Shown here: in pieces, positions 7,954 through 16,536 of the stretch | Numbering within the stretch: position 1 is the first letter of the stretch | Layout: every line of letters starts with the position of its first letter | From: Hyphomicrobiales bacterium | GTDB taxonomy: Bacteria > Pseudomonadota > Alphaproteobacteria > Rhizobiales > Xanthobacteraceae | Assembly: GCA_017304555.1 (NCBI GenBank) | Contig: JAFKKS010000169.1 | Location: 1-32,651 of the forward strand | Reading direction: 5' to 3' | Length of the DNA stretch: 32,651 nucleotides | Program-made: the position numbers and the translations under genes | The notes under the pieces: model-generated | The model's input: only the letters and a program-made list of their open reading frames with translations | Told to the model about the DNA's origin: nothing | Database searches by the model: none

Positions 7954-9613
7954 GAATCTCAGCCCCATCACTCTTTCGGTGCTCTGGAACAGCTTCATCT
8001 CCGTTGCCGACGAGATGGGCACGACACTGCGCCACACGGCGTTCTCCGAGGCCGTCCGCGAGGCGGAAGATTTCTCAACAGGCGTTTTCGACCGCACCGG
8101 CCGGCTGATTGCGCAAGGCAACTTCACCCCAGGCCATCTGGGCGCCATGCCCTTCGTCGTAAAGAACGTGCTGAAGTTCTTCCCCGAAGGCACGCTGCGG
8201 CCGGGTGACGGCGTTCTCCTCAACGACTCGGCGCTTGGCTCCGGGCATTTTCCCGACTGCTTCCTGGTCACGCCCGTCTTCATCGGCGAGGAGTTGATCG
8301 GATACGTCGTCAACACGGCGCACCATGTCGACATGGGTGGCGCCGCCCCGGGATCGCAAAAAGTCCAAGGCGTCACCGAAGCCTATCAGGAAGGCGTGCG
8401 CATCTTGCCCGTGCGTCTCGTGCGCAACGGCGAGTTCGACGAAGACATCCTGCGTCTGATCCTAGGCAACATCCGCGTCCCCGACCTGGTCAGCGGCGAC
8501 CTTTCGGCGCAACGCAACGCGAATTTTATCGGCGCGCAACGGCTGGTGAAGCTCTATAAGGAATACGGACGCGCGCAGATCGACACGGCGGTCGAGACCA
8601 TCTTCGAGAAATCCGAGATGCGCATGCGCGATCTCATCCGTAAAATTCCGGATGGCGTCTATAGCTTCCAGGATCAGTTGGACGATTGCGGCCCGGGCGA
8701 CGGCATCGTGACAGTCGCCGTCGACATCACCGTGAAGGACGACGACATTACGGCCGACTTCTCTCGCAGTAGCGACCAGGTCGGCGTGGCGATCAACTCC
8801 TACCTCAGCTACACACGCGCCTACACCTTGTTCGCCGTGAAGGTGTTCGCGGACGCGCTGCTGCCGCAGAACGACGGCGCCATTCGGCCGATCAAAGCGA
8901 CGGCGCGCGAAGGCAGCTTCTTCAATCCGCGCTTCCCTGCTGCAAGCGGCGGCCGCGCCGCGCTGCAAATCCGCATCTTTGACGTCATCAACGGTGCGCT
9001 CTCGCAAGCCATGCCCGATCGCGCCATGGGAGCATTCTCACACTGGAGCAACCCCAATATCGGCGGCATCGACGATCGCACCGGCAAGCCGTTCATCTTT
9101 TACGATCTCATCCTCGGCGGCTACGGCGGACGCTCCAACAAGGACGGAGCCGAGGCGCTGAGCCCGGTGATGAATTGCGCGAACATCCCGGTCGAAGTGC
9201 ACGAGACCAACAGCCCGATCGTCGTGCGCCGGTTTGAACTGCTCGCCGACTCGTCCGGCCCCGGGCGCTATCGCGGTGGCTGCGCCATTCGCAAGGATGT
9301 CGAACTGCAAACGAGCTCCGCGGTCATGACGCTGCTCAGCGACCGCCACGGCAGCGCCGGCTTCGGGTTGTTCGGTGGCGGCGCCGGCACCATCGCGGAA
9401 ACGATCCTCAACCCGGATGGCGAAGCCATCCACATGACCTCCAAGGAAGTGCGGACGTTGAAGAACGGCGACGTTGTCAGCTTCCGCCTCAACGGAGCTG
9501 GCGGCTACGGTTCTCCGACGGAGCGAAGCGTGGCGGCGATCGAGAACGACCTCGCCGACGGATACATCACCGCGGATTTCGCCAAGCAGGTTTACGGGGC
9601 TAAGCGCTCCTGA
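7937..9613 (+). CDS. hyuB: Hydantoinase/oxoprolinase subunit B (HyuB)
   Basis: This is a 558-aa HyuB-family subunit, the partner of HyuA. Family landmarks are the N-terminal SPITLSVLWNSFISVADEM, AVREAEDFSTGVFDRTGRLIAQGNFTPGHLGAMP, DGVLLNDSALGSGHFPD, NTAHHVDMGG, then FNPRFPAASGGRAA and, toward the end, SGPGRYRGGCAIRKD and LNGAGGYGSP. Length is within the usual range. I chose ATG 7937 because GGTGG (7926-7930) lies six bases upstream; a GTG at 7931 would add two residues. The gene overlaps the end of hyuA by 17 bases, indicating translational coupling and complex formation in the cytoplasm. A 48-base gap separates it from the flavin oxidoreductase gene, so the three genes probably form one transcript. 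Confidence 0.92.
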   Translation: MTKARENLSPITLSVLWNSFISVADEMGTTLRHTAFSEAVREAEDFSTGVFDRTGRLIAQGNFTPGHLGAMPFVVKNVLKFFPEGTLRPGDGVLLNDSALGSGHFPDCFLVTPVFIGEELIGYVVNTAHHVDMGGAAPGSQKVQGVTEAYQEGVRILPVRLVRNGEFDEDILRLILGNIRVPDLVSGDLSAQRNANFIGAQRLVKLYKEYGRAQIDTAVETIFEKSEMRMRDLIRKIPDGVYSFQDQLDDCGPGDGIVTVAVDITVKDDDITADFSRSSDQVGVAINSYLSYTRAYTLFAVKVFADALLPQNDGAIRPIKATAREGSFFNPRFPAASGGRAALQIRIFDVINGALSQAMPDRAMGAFSHWSNPNIGGIDDRTGKPFIFYDLILGGYGGRSNKDGAEALSPVMNCANIPVEVHETNSPIVVRRFELLADSSGPGRYRGGCAIRKDVELQTSSAVMTLLSDRHGSAGFGLFGGGAGTIAETILNPDGEAIHMTSKEVRTLKNGDVVSFRLNGAGGYGSPTERSVAAIENDLADGYITADFAKQVYGAKRS

Positions 9614-9661
9614 ACGTAAGGCCGAAGTAGCCGAGAGCACGCAGCAGCGACGAAGGGCCGG

Positions 9662-10864
9662 ATGAGCGCTGGCGATCCAAAGCACCCGCTTCTTTTCCAA
9701 CCGATGACATTGCGCGGCCTGACGGCGCGCAACCGCATCATGGCGTCGCCGATGTGTCAGTATATGTCGGAAGACGGCATGCCGACCGATTGGCACTTCG
9801 TCCATCTCGGACGGCTCGCCTTCGGCGGCACCGGCTTGGTGTTCTACGAAGAAACCGCCGTCGAAGAGCGCGGCCGAAAAACTTACGGCTGCGCCGGCTT
9901 GTGGCGCGATGATCAGATCCCTGCTTTCCGCCGCGTCGCCGACCTCATCCGTAGCGTTGGCGCAACGCCGGCCATCCAACTCGGCCACTCCGGCGGCCGC
10001 GCCGCATCGCATGGCGCGATGCGCGATTGGACGCCGCTGACCGATGCGGACACAGCGCACGGCCTTCCGCCGTGGAAGCCCGTTTCGGCGAGCGCCATTT
10101 CGGTCGGGCCCGGCCGCCAGACCTGCCATCCTCTCACGCCGCGCGAGATTCAGGACGTCGTGACGCATTGGGCGGATGCCGCGCGCCGCTGCGACCGCGC
10201 CGGCTTCGACGTCTTGGAGATTCACGGCGCGCACGGCTATCTGATCCATCAATTCCTCTCCCCCGTCACCAACAAGCGCGATGACGCCTACGGTGGAGAC
10301 CGCAACGGTCGAATGCGGCTGGCGCTCGAGATTGCGGAGGCTGTCCGCGCCGCCTGGCCCGCGCACAAGCCGTTGTTCTTCAGGGTGTCGAGCGTCGACG
10401 GCCGCGGCGGCATCTGGGACATCGACGATACGGTCGCCCTCGCCGCGGCACTTAAAGCGCGCGACATCGACGCGATCGATTGTTCGTCCGGCGGCGTCTC
10501 CGGCAACTCCGCGATGCCGATCGTGCCGCGCGTGCCGGGATACCATATACCCTTCGTACGTCGTGTAAAAAAGGAAGTCGGCATCGCTACGATCGCCGTC
10601 GGCCTCATCACCGAGCCGCAGCATGCGGAAGACATCCTGCGCAGCGGCGAAGCTGACATCATCGCGATGGCGCGTGAGCTGATGTATCACGCCGATTGGC
10701 CTGCGCACGCCGCACGCGCGCTTGGTGTGGCGGATCCGTTCGATCTCCTTCCGCCGGCCTACGCCTTTCGCCTTCGTCGGCGCGAGGACATCTCCAAGCT
10801 CGCTATCAATCAACCGGGCGCCGCCTTGTCTTCCGATGCAACCAAATTGATCGAGACAACGTGA
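9662..10864 (+). CDS. NADH:flavin oxidoreductase, old yellow enzyme (YqjM-like)
   Basis: This 400-aa FMN-dependent ene-reductase-type TIM barrel uses NAD(P)H to reduce an activated C=C bond, or runs in reverse as a dehydrogenase. It shows NRIMASPMCQYMSEDG with the thermophilic-like/YqjM-class cysteine C32, QLGHSGGRA, the substrate-binding HGAHGYLIHQFLSP with both histidines, NKRDDAYGG, and the FMN-phosphate region VGLITEP plus DIIAMARELMYHADW. No iron-sulfur or FAD domain follows, so it is a single-domain OYE and not a 2,4-dienoyl-CoA reductase. AAGGG lies just upstream of ATG 9662. Placement behind hyuAB suggests it saturates, or introduces, a double bond in the ring compound or in its opened product. 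This role is inferred from position only. Confidence 0.9.
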   Translation: MSAGDPKHPLLFQPMTLRGLTARNRIMASPMCQYMSEDGMPTDWHFVHLGRLAFGGTGLVFYEETAVEERGRKTYGCAGLWRDDQIPAFRRVADLIRSVGATPAIQLGHSGGRAASHGAMRDWTPLTDADTAHGLPPWKPVSASAISVGPGRQTCHPLTPREIQDVVTHWADAARRCDRAGFDVLEIHGAHGYLIHQFLSPVTNKRDDAYGGDRNGRMRLALEIAEAVRAAWPAHKPLFFRVSSVDGRGGIWDIDDTVALAAALKARDIDAIDCSSGGVSGNSAMPIVPRVPGYHIPFVRRVKKEVGIATIAVGLITEPQHAEDILRSGEADIIAMARELMYHADWPAHAARALGVADPFDLLPPAYAFRLRRREDISKLAINQPGAALSSDATKLIETT

Positions 10865-10890
10865 CGCGCGTTTGCCGTTCGAAACACCGA

Positions 10891-10913
10891 CAACCCCGGC
10901 GCATGACGGGTTG
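10891..10913 (+). terminator. Weak stem-loop after the OYE gene
   Basis: CAACCC (10891-10896) and GGGTTG (10908-10913) can pair with an 11-base loop, 27 bases after the stop codon. The stem is short and no T-tract follows, so termination here would be weak at best. It lies immediately before the predicted promoter of the ABC importer, and its right arm overlaps the -35 element. Confidence 0.25.
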
Positions 10914-10949
10914 ACCGGCCGAAATGCAAAAGCATAGCATGGTATACAA
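10911..10949 (+). promoter_or_regulatory. Predicted promoter and GntR-type operator of the ABC importer operon
   Basis: TTGACC (10911-10916) and TAGCAT (10935-10940), separated by 18 bases, form a plausible sigma70-type promoter. The operator-like TGGTATACAA (10940-10949), one base different from TTGTATACAA, begins at the last base of the -10 and so would cover the start site. The binding-protein ATG lies 48 bases further on. This is the second of three such palindromes in the window. Confidence 0.55.
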
Positions 10950-10997
10950 TACTCAAAACGACCGCTTCAGCGGAACTTGCACGGGGAGAGTCAAATC

Positions 10998-12170
10998 ATG
11001 ACGAGAACAGCTTGGAAGGCGGCGACCATCGCCGTGGCGCTTCTTGCCGGAACAGCAACGACATACGCCCAGGAAGAACTGAAGATCGGCGCTATCGGCA
11101 GTCTCTCCGGCGGCGGAACGGCTTGGGGTCTCGCATTGCAGCGCGGCGTCACGCTTGCGATCGATGAGGCCACGAAAGCTGGCGGCCTCAAGATCGGCGG
11201 CAAGACCTACATGCCGAAGCTCGTCATGTACGACGACCAGTATACGGCAACCGGCGGCAAGACCGCCGCCGACCGCCTCGTGAACCTCGACAAGGTCAAG
11301 TACATCATCGGTCCGATCGGCTCACCGCCGGTGCTGGCATCCGTCGCCGTGAGTTCGCCCGCGAAGGTGATCCAACTTTCAAACGGATTCGCACCTGCGA
11401 TCCTCAAGAACGACGCCAAGTCGCCCTACAATTTCCGCGTCATGAACTCAAACGTCGAGTTCGGCCCGGCCATGATCAAGTGGCTGCACAAGAATTACCC
11501 GGCCATCAAGAAGGTCGCGCTCATCGCGCCGAATGATGCGGTCGGACAGGCTGTGATCCCGACCCTCGTCGAAGCCTACAAGGCAAACGGCATCGAGGTT
11601 TGGACCGAAATGTATGATCGCGGCATGAAGGAGTTCACGCCGCTGCTCACGCGCATGATGGCGCAGAACGTCGACCTCTTCGACCTCAACAGCAATGCGC
11701 CGGGCGAAGCGGGCCTCCTGCTGAAGCAGGCGCGCCAAGCCGGCTACCAGAAGATGATCTGGCAGGTGGGCGGACCGTCCGTCGACGAGATCATCAACGT
11801 GGCTGGGCCGCTGGCCGATGGCTTCCTCTCCTACGAGACCTTCGACTTCAGCTCGCCGCAAGCCCAAGCGTTCGACAAGGCCTATCACGCGAAGTGGGAC
11901 GGCATCATCAATGCGCAGGCGCCGGGCTGGTACAACGCCGCGAAAATTCTGTTCAAGGCGATGGAGACGGCAGGTTCGACTGACGTCACTGCGGTGCGCG
12001 ACGCCCTGATGAAAGTCGAGGGCTACGATTCCGGCATGTACGGCCCGGTGATCTGGGGCGGACAGGCCGACTACGGCGTGGCGCACCAGTTGCTGCTTCC
12101 GTTCTGGATCGTCGAGGTCAAGAACGGAAAGTCGACCATCCGCGACAAGCTGACGCCCGAAAAGCGCTGA
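10998..12170 (+). CDS. Branched-chain-amino-acid-type ABC transporter substrate-binding protein
   Basis: This is a 390-aa periplasmic binding protein of the LivJ/LivK-like type I fold (Peripla_BP_6). The signal peptide is clear: MTRTAWK, a hydrophobic stretch (about 9-20), and a likely cleavage after TTYA at residue 24. The mature start EELKIGAIGSLSGGGTAWG is typical of the family, as is the following block DDQYTATGGKTAADRLV and, later, VALIAPNDAVGQA. The start is ATG 10998, preceded by GGGGAGAG; an upstream TTG at 10977 is much less likely. Family members bind amino acids but also amides, ureas and aromatic acids, so the ligand need not be leucine. It is first in a five-gene importer operon and is followed by a hairpin before the permease genes, consistent with the higher expression such proteins need. 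Confidence 0.92.
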   Translation: MTRTAWKAATIAVALLAGTATTYAQEELKIGAIGSLSGGGTAWGLALQRGVTLAIDEATKAGGLKIGGKTYMPKLVMYDDQYTATGGKTAADRLVNLDKVKYIIGPIGSPPVLASVAVSSPAKVIQLSNGFAPAILKNDAKSPYNFRVMNSNVEFGPAMIKWLHKNYPAIKKVALIAPNDAVGQAVIPTLVEAYKANGIEVWTEMYDRGMKEFTPLLTRMMAQNVDLFDLNSNAPGEAGLLLKQARQAGYQKMIWQVGGPSVDEIINVAGPLADGFLSYETFDFSSPQAQAFDKAYHAKWDGIINAQAPGWYNAAKILFKAMETAGSTDVTAVRDALMKVEGYDSGMYGPVIWGGQADYGVAHQLLLPFWIVEVKNGKSTIRDKLTPEKR

Positions 12171-12182
12171 CGACAGGCACGC

Positions 12183-12212
12183 GATGATCGGCGGCACCGT
12201 CCGCCAGTCATC
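12183..12212 (+). promoter_or_regulatory. Intercistronic stem-loop between binding-protein and permease genes
   Basis: GATGA-TC-GGCGG (12183-12194) pairs with CCGCC-AG-TCATC (12201-12212) around a six-base loop. That gives two 5-bp helices joined by one G-U pair and one mismatch. It starts 12 bases after the binding-protein stop. In many ABC operons a hairpin at this place protects the 5' cistron mRNA or causes partial termination, so that binding protein exceeds permease. That role here is inferred. Confidence 0.45.
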
Positions 12213-12242
12213 CTCACTGCAACCGCAAACTCGGGCGGATCA

Positions 12243-13109
12243 ATGCTGTCGCCTATCATCATCGGGCAGGTGATCGTCAACGGCTTGAGCTTGAGCGCGA
12301 TCTACGTTTTGATCGCGCTCGGTTTCACGCTGCTGTTCGGCATCATGCGCGTCGTCAACTTCGCGCACGGCGCCTTCGCCATGCTCGGCGGTTACGCGCT
12401 CTATTATCTTTACGGAAAATACGCACTGCCCTACCCGCTCGCGGTGCCGTTGGCGGCCTTGATCGTCGCGGTGCTGTCGCTTGTCCTGGAAACGCTTGTC
12501 TTCCGTTGGTTTTACCAGAAGATGTTCCAGAGCATGATCGGCCTGCTCGGCCTGAACATGGCGCTAATGTTTTCGAGCGTCATCGTCTGGGACGTCTATG
12601 AGCGCTCGATACCGCCGGCTTTCAGCGGCGTCCTCCGTCTCGGCGGTCTCATTCTCGCGGCCGACCGTCTCATGGTCATCGGCATCGCGATCATCGCTCT
12701 GCTGGCGTTTTGGCTCTTCATGACCAAGACGCGTTACGGCGTCGCCATGCGCGCCACCGCCGACGATGTCGAGATCGCGGAAGCCCAGGGCATCGACACG
12801 CGCACGATCTATCGTCTGGCTTTCCTGGTTGCGATCTTCATGACCGCGCTAGCCGGCGGCCTCTATGCGCAGATCTACGCACTCTCCCCCTTCATGGGTG
12901 AGCGACCGCTCATCGTCGCATTCGTGGTCGTCATTCTTGGCGGCATGGGCAGCATTCCCGGAGCGGCACTCGGCGGCGTCATCCTCGGATTCACCGAAAG
13001 CATTCTCTCCACGTTCTACGGGGCCGCCGTGTCGTCCTTCGTCTCGTTCGGCGTGGTCATCGCGCTGCTGATCTTCAGGCCGTGGGGGCTCTTGGGCAAA
13101 CCCGAATGA
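12243..13109 (+). CDS. livH: ABC transporter permease, LivH type
   Basis: This 288-aa inner-membrane permease is one of the two transmembrane subunits of a Liv-type importer. About eight hydrophobic segments are visible. The N-terminal GLSLSAIYVLIALGFTLLFGIMRVVNFAHG is the LivH hallmark, and the cytoplasmic loop KTRYGVAMRATADDVEIAEAQGID (about 161-184) is the ATPase-docking EAA-like region. The end, VVVILGGMGSIPGAALGGVILG followed by LLIFRPWGLLG, also matches the family. The gene overlaps livM by four bases (ATGA). There is no gene in the 72 bases separating it from the binding protein, only the stem-loop. Confidence 0.92.
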   Translation: MLSPIIIGQVIVNGLSLSAIYVLIALGFTLLFGIMRVVNFAHGAFAMLGGYALYYLYGKYALPYPLAVPLAALIVAVLSLVLETLVFRWFYQKMFQSMIGLLGLNMALMFSSVIVWDVYERSIPPAFSGVLRLGGLILAADRLMVIGIAIIALLAFWLFMTKTRYGVAMRATADDVEIAEAQGIDTRTIYRLAFLVAIFMTALAGGLYAQIYALSPFMGERPLIVAFVVVILGGMGSIPGAALGGVILGFTESILSTFYGAAVSSFVSFGVVIALLIFRPWGLLGKPE

Positions 13110-14125
13110 CCGATACGACCTCTGAAACCGTGCGCGTTGGCGAACTCGGACCGACCGGTGCCTTCGAGCGCAAGGCGCAGGACGCAGGGAACCACCGTGT
13201 CCGCAATCTGCTGATCCTCGCTTTCGTAGCGTTCGCTGCCCTTTGGCCGCTTGTGCACGAGAATACGTTTCTGCTCACAATGGGAACGCTTGTTGCGCTC
13301 AGCGTGATCGGCGCCACCAGCCTGCACCTCATTATCCGGACCGGGCACATCTCATTCGCTCATGCGGGTTTCATGGGCGTCGGCGCCTATGTCTGCGTTC
13401 TGCTGGTGATGAAGCTGCAATTGCCATTTGCGGTCAGCCTCGCGGGCGGCGCAGCAGCAGCGGCAGCTCTCGCATTGCTCATCGGCCCGGTCGTACTACG
13501 GCTGACCGGAAAATATTTCGTTCTCGTAACCTTTTTGCTCGGCGAGATCATCCGCATGGTGTTCGTCGAATGGACGTCGATGACGGGCGGATCCAACGGC
13601 ATCTTCGGCATCCCTGCGCCCTACCCCGCCCTCGCAGAACCGCATGCTTTCTATTACTTCGCGCTGGCGGCAGCGTTGCTTTGCGTCGGCTTTTGCGCCC
13701 GCATCCTCACCTCGGAGGTCGGCCGGGCCATGGATTCCGTACGCGAGTCCGAGCGCGTCGCGCAGTGCTCTGGCATTCCGGCGCTGCAACTCAAAGTGAC
13801 GATCTTCGTCATCGCTTGCGCACTTGCCGGCGTGCACGGCGCCCTGCTCGCGCACTTTCTGCACTACGTCGATCCGAGTTCCTTCGGAATGGTCGATTCG
13901 CTCAATCTCGTCGTCATGAACGTCATCGGCGGGATGAACCACCTGATCGGCCCGATCATCGGCTCGGTCTTCCTCACCATCCTGCCGGAACTCCTGCGCG
14001 GTTACGTCGAACTGCAGCGCGTCATTTTCGGCATCATCCTGATCGTCGTCATGGCGGCCCTGCCCGGCGGCATTCTCGAGCTGACCGCCCGTGTTCGGCG
14101 CTTACTGGCGAGCCGCCGGTCATGA
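13106..14125 (+). CDS. livM: ABC transporter permease, LivM type
   Basis: This is a 339-aa second permease subunit with a short cytoplasmic N-terminus (about 35 residues, unrelated to the core) and then about nine or ten membrane segments. LivM hallmarks are TSLHLIIRTGHISFAHAGFMGVGAY (about 71-95), GKYFVLVTFLLGEIIRM, the docking loop SEVGRAMDSVRESERVAQCSGIP, and the final NVIGGMNHLIGPIIGSVFLTILPELL. The start is ATG 13106, whose ATGA overlaps the livH stop; an in-frame GTG at 13082 lies inside livH. It overlaps livG by ATGA as well, so the whole set is translationally coupled. Confidence 0.92.
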   Translation: MTDTTSETVRVGELGPTGAFERKAQDAGNHRVRNLLILAFVAFAALWPLVHENTFLLTMGTLVALSVIGATSLHLIIRTGHISFAHAGFMGVGAYVCVLLVMKLQLPFAVSLAGGAAAAAALALLIGPVVLRLTGKYFVLVTFLLGEIIRMVFVEWTSMTGGSNGIFGIPAPYPALAEPHAFYYFALAAALLCVGFCARILTSEVGRAMDSVRESERVAQCSGIPALQLKVTIFVIACALAGVHGALLAHFLHYVDPSSFGMVDSLNLVVMNVIGGMNHLIGPIIGSVFLTILPELLRGYVELQRVIFGIILIVVMAALPGGILELTARVRRLLASRRS

Positions 14126-14881
14126 GCACGCTGCTTCAGGTCGAAGGTCTGACGCGCGTCTACGGCGGCCTGCGCGCCGTCGGCGATCTCAGTTTCTCCG
14201 TCGGACAGAACGAGATCCTCGGACTCATTGGTCCAAACGGCGCCGGGAAGACGACGGTGGTCAACCTCGTCAGCGGCGTCGTCAAGCCGAGCGCCGGACG
14301 TGTCGCGTTCAAGAACGAAGACGTCACCGGCATGGCGCCGCATCTGCTGGCGCGTCGCGGCCTCGTCCGCACCTTCCAGGCGACCGTCGTCTACGGCGAC
14401 CGCACGGTGCGCGAGAATGCGATGCGCGGCGCCTATCTGACACTCTATCCAGGCTTCGTCGCCACGCTGTTCGACACGCCGGCGGCAAAGCGAAAGCGCG
14501 AAGCGGCAGAAGCGCTGGTCAGCGAACTGCTGGATTGGCTCGAACTCACTTCGGTCGCTGACACGATCGCTGGCAGCATGCCTTACGGCTACCAGAAGAC
14601 CCTCGGCATCGTGATCGCGCTCGCGGCACGGCCTTCATTGATCCTTCTCGACGAGCCCGTTGCCGGTCTGAGCGCGCATGAGACCGACCAGGTGCGCGAC
14701 ACGATCAAGCGCGTGCGTGAACGCGGCATCACCGTTGTCGTCATCGACCACAATATGCGCTTCATCTCCGGGCTTTGCGATCGCGTCGTCGTCATCGCTC
14801 ACGGGCAGGAGTTGGCACAAGGCGCGCCGCGCGACGTGCTGCGCGACCCGAAAGTGATCGAGGCCTACCTCGGAAAAAGCT

Positions 14882-14904
<23 letters not shown>
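14122..14904 (+). CDS. livG: ABC transporter ATP-binding protein, LivG type
   Basis: This 260-aa ATPase subunit energises the importer at the cytoplasmic face. Walker A is GPNGAGKT (37-44), Walker B plus catalytic Glu is LILLDEP (173-179), and the switch histidine is in VVIDHNM. As usual in LivG, the signature motif is degenerate: MPYGYQK (about 153-159) replaces LSGGQ. A much longer frame extends upstream from here, but those residues are out-of-frame livM sequence. ATG 14122 in the ATGA overlap with livM is the natural start. The last 23 bases overlap livF. Confidence 0.93.
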
Positions 14905-15592
<688 letters not shown>

Positions 15593-15619
15593 CCAATTAA
15601 GAAACGTCGGATAACAGAA

Positions 15620-16525
15620 ATGAAATTGCCCCATCACGATCGATACGACTATTCGGCTCTCCCGCGCCGCGCCAATTACGATTGGCCGGGCGGCAAACGG
15701 CTCGCCGTCTATCTCGGCATCAATATCGAGCATTTCGCATTCGGCACGGGCCTCGGCCACGCGGTCTCGACCGAGTTGCCGCAACCCGACCCGCGCACCT
15801 TCTCCTGGCGCGACTACGGCAACCGCGTCGGCGTCTGGCGCCTGTTCGACTTGCTCGATGAATTGCAGTTGCCGGCGTGCCATCTCGTCAACACCACGAT
15901 CTTCGATTACGCGCCGGAAATTCTCGAGCCGATCAAGGCGCGCAAGGACGAGATCATTGGCCACGGCCGCACCAACGCCGAGCGGCAAGGGCAGATGTGG
16001 GAAGAGGACGAAGCCCGCCTCATCGCCCAGGTGCGCGACGCCATCACAAAACACAGCGGCCGCGCCCCGCGCGGCTGGATGGGCCCGTGGATGTCGCAAA
16101 GCCGCGTCACGCCGGATCTGCTGAAGGAGGCCGGATTCGACTTCCTGATGGATTGGCCGTGCGACGATCAACCGATCTGGATGCGCACGCGCTCAGGCCC
16201 GCTGATGTCCGTTCCCTATCCGCTCGAGATCAACGACTCGCCGATGATGCTCGTGCGCCATCACACGGCGGTGGATTTCGAGCAGATGATCATCGACCAG
16301 TTCGACGAAATGATCGAACAGGCCGAACGCCAGCCGCTCGTCTGCGGCATCGCGCTGCATACGATGATCGTCGGGCAGCCCTACCGTTTGCGCGCATTGC
16401 GGCGGGCGCTGAAGCACATCGTAGAGCACCCGAAACGTGAGAAAGTGTGGTTCACGCGGCCGGGCGAGATCTTCGACCATTGCGCCAGCCTGAAGACCGG
16501 CACCATGCCGGGCACCAAAGCTTGA
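15620..16525 (+). CDS. Polysaccharide deacetylase-fold protein, PuuE (allantoinase)-like
   Basis: This 301-aa NodB/CE4-fold hydrolase belongs to the PuuE-like branch. Characteristic features are an N-terminal DYSALPRRANYDWPGGKRLAVYLGINIEHF (the WPGG-x-R-x-A-V block of PuuE-like proteins), SWRDYGNRVGVWRLFDLLDE, IIGHGRTN, PRGWMGPWMSQS and the C-terminal HTMIVGQPYRLRAL. The classical CE4 metal-binding Asp-Asp is replaced by Ile-Glu in INIEHF, so it is unlikely to be a true sugar deacetylase. PuuE proteins of this fold hydrolyse allantoin, a hydantoin ring bearing a ureido group. In an importer operon next to HyuAB, a cyclic-ureide or amide hydrolase is the best guess. The product may also be an uncharacterised amidohydrolase. 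The stop lies 11 bases from the convergent amidase gene. Confidence 0.8.
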   Translation: MKLPHHDRYDYSALPRRANYDWPGGKRLAVYLGINIEHFAFGTGLGHAVSTELPQPDPRTFSWRDYGNRVGVWRLFDLLDELQLPACHLVNTTIFDYAPEILEPIKARKDEIIGHGRTNAERQGQMWEEDEARLIAQVRDAITKHSGRAPRGWMGPWMSQSRVTPDLLKEAGFDFLMDWPCDDQPIWMRTRSGPLMSVPYPLEINDSPMMLVRHHTAVDFEQMIIDQFDEMIEQAERQPLVCGIALHTMIVGQPYRLRALRRALKHIVEHPKREKVWFTRPGEIFDHCASLKTGTMPGTKA

Positions 16526-16536
16526 CACATTGACAT

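Noticed and set aside
9038..10813. Long open frame (591 aa) on the minus strand opposite hyuB and the OYE gene
   Set aside because: It is antisense to two well-recognised genes, has arginine/valine-rich low-complexity composition with no family motif, and reflects high third-position GC.
10962..10973. Small hairpin CCGC-TTCA-GCGG before the binding-protein gene
   Set aside because: Only four base pairs; such motifs are expected by chance in GC-rich DNA.
13243..14121. 5' extension of the livG frame giving a 553-aa protein
   Set aside because: The extra residues are out-of-frame livM sequence, and the ABC domain starts naturally at the ATGA overlap at 14122.
15620..16525. Role as a chitin or Nod-factor deacetylase
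   Set aside because: The metal-binding Asp pair of CE4 deacetylases is absent, and neighbours are transport and amide/ureide genes, not polysaccharide genes.
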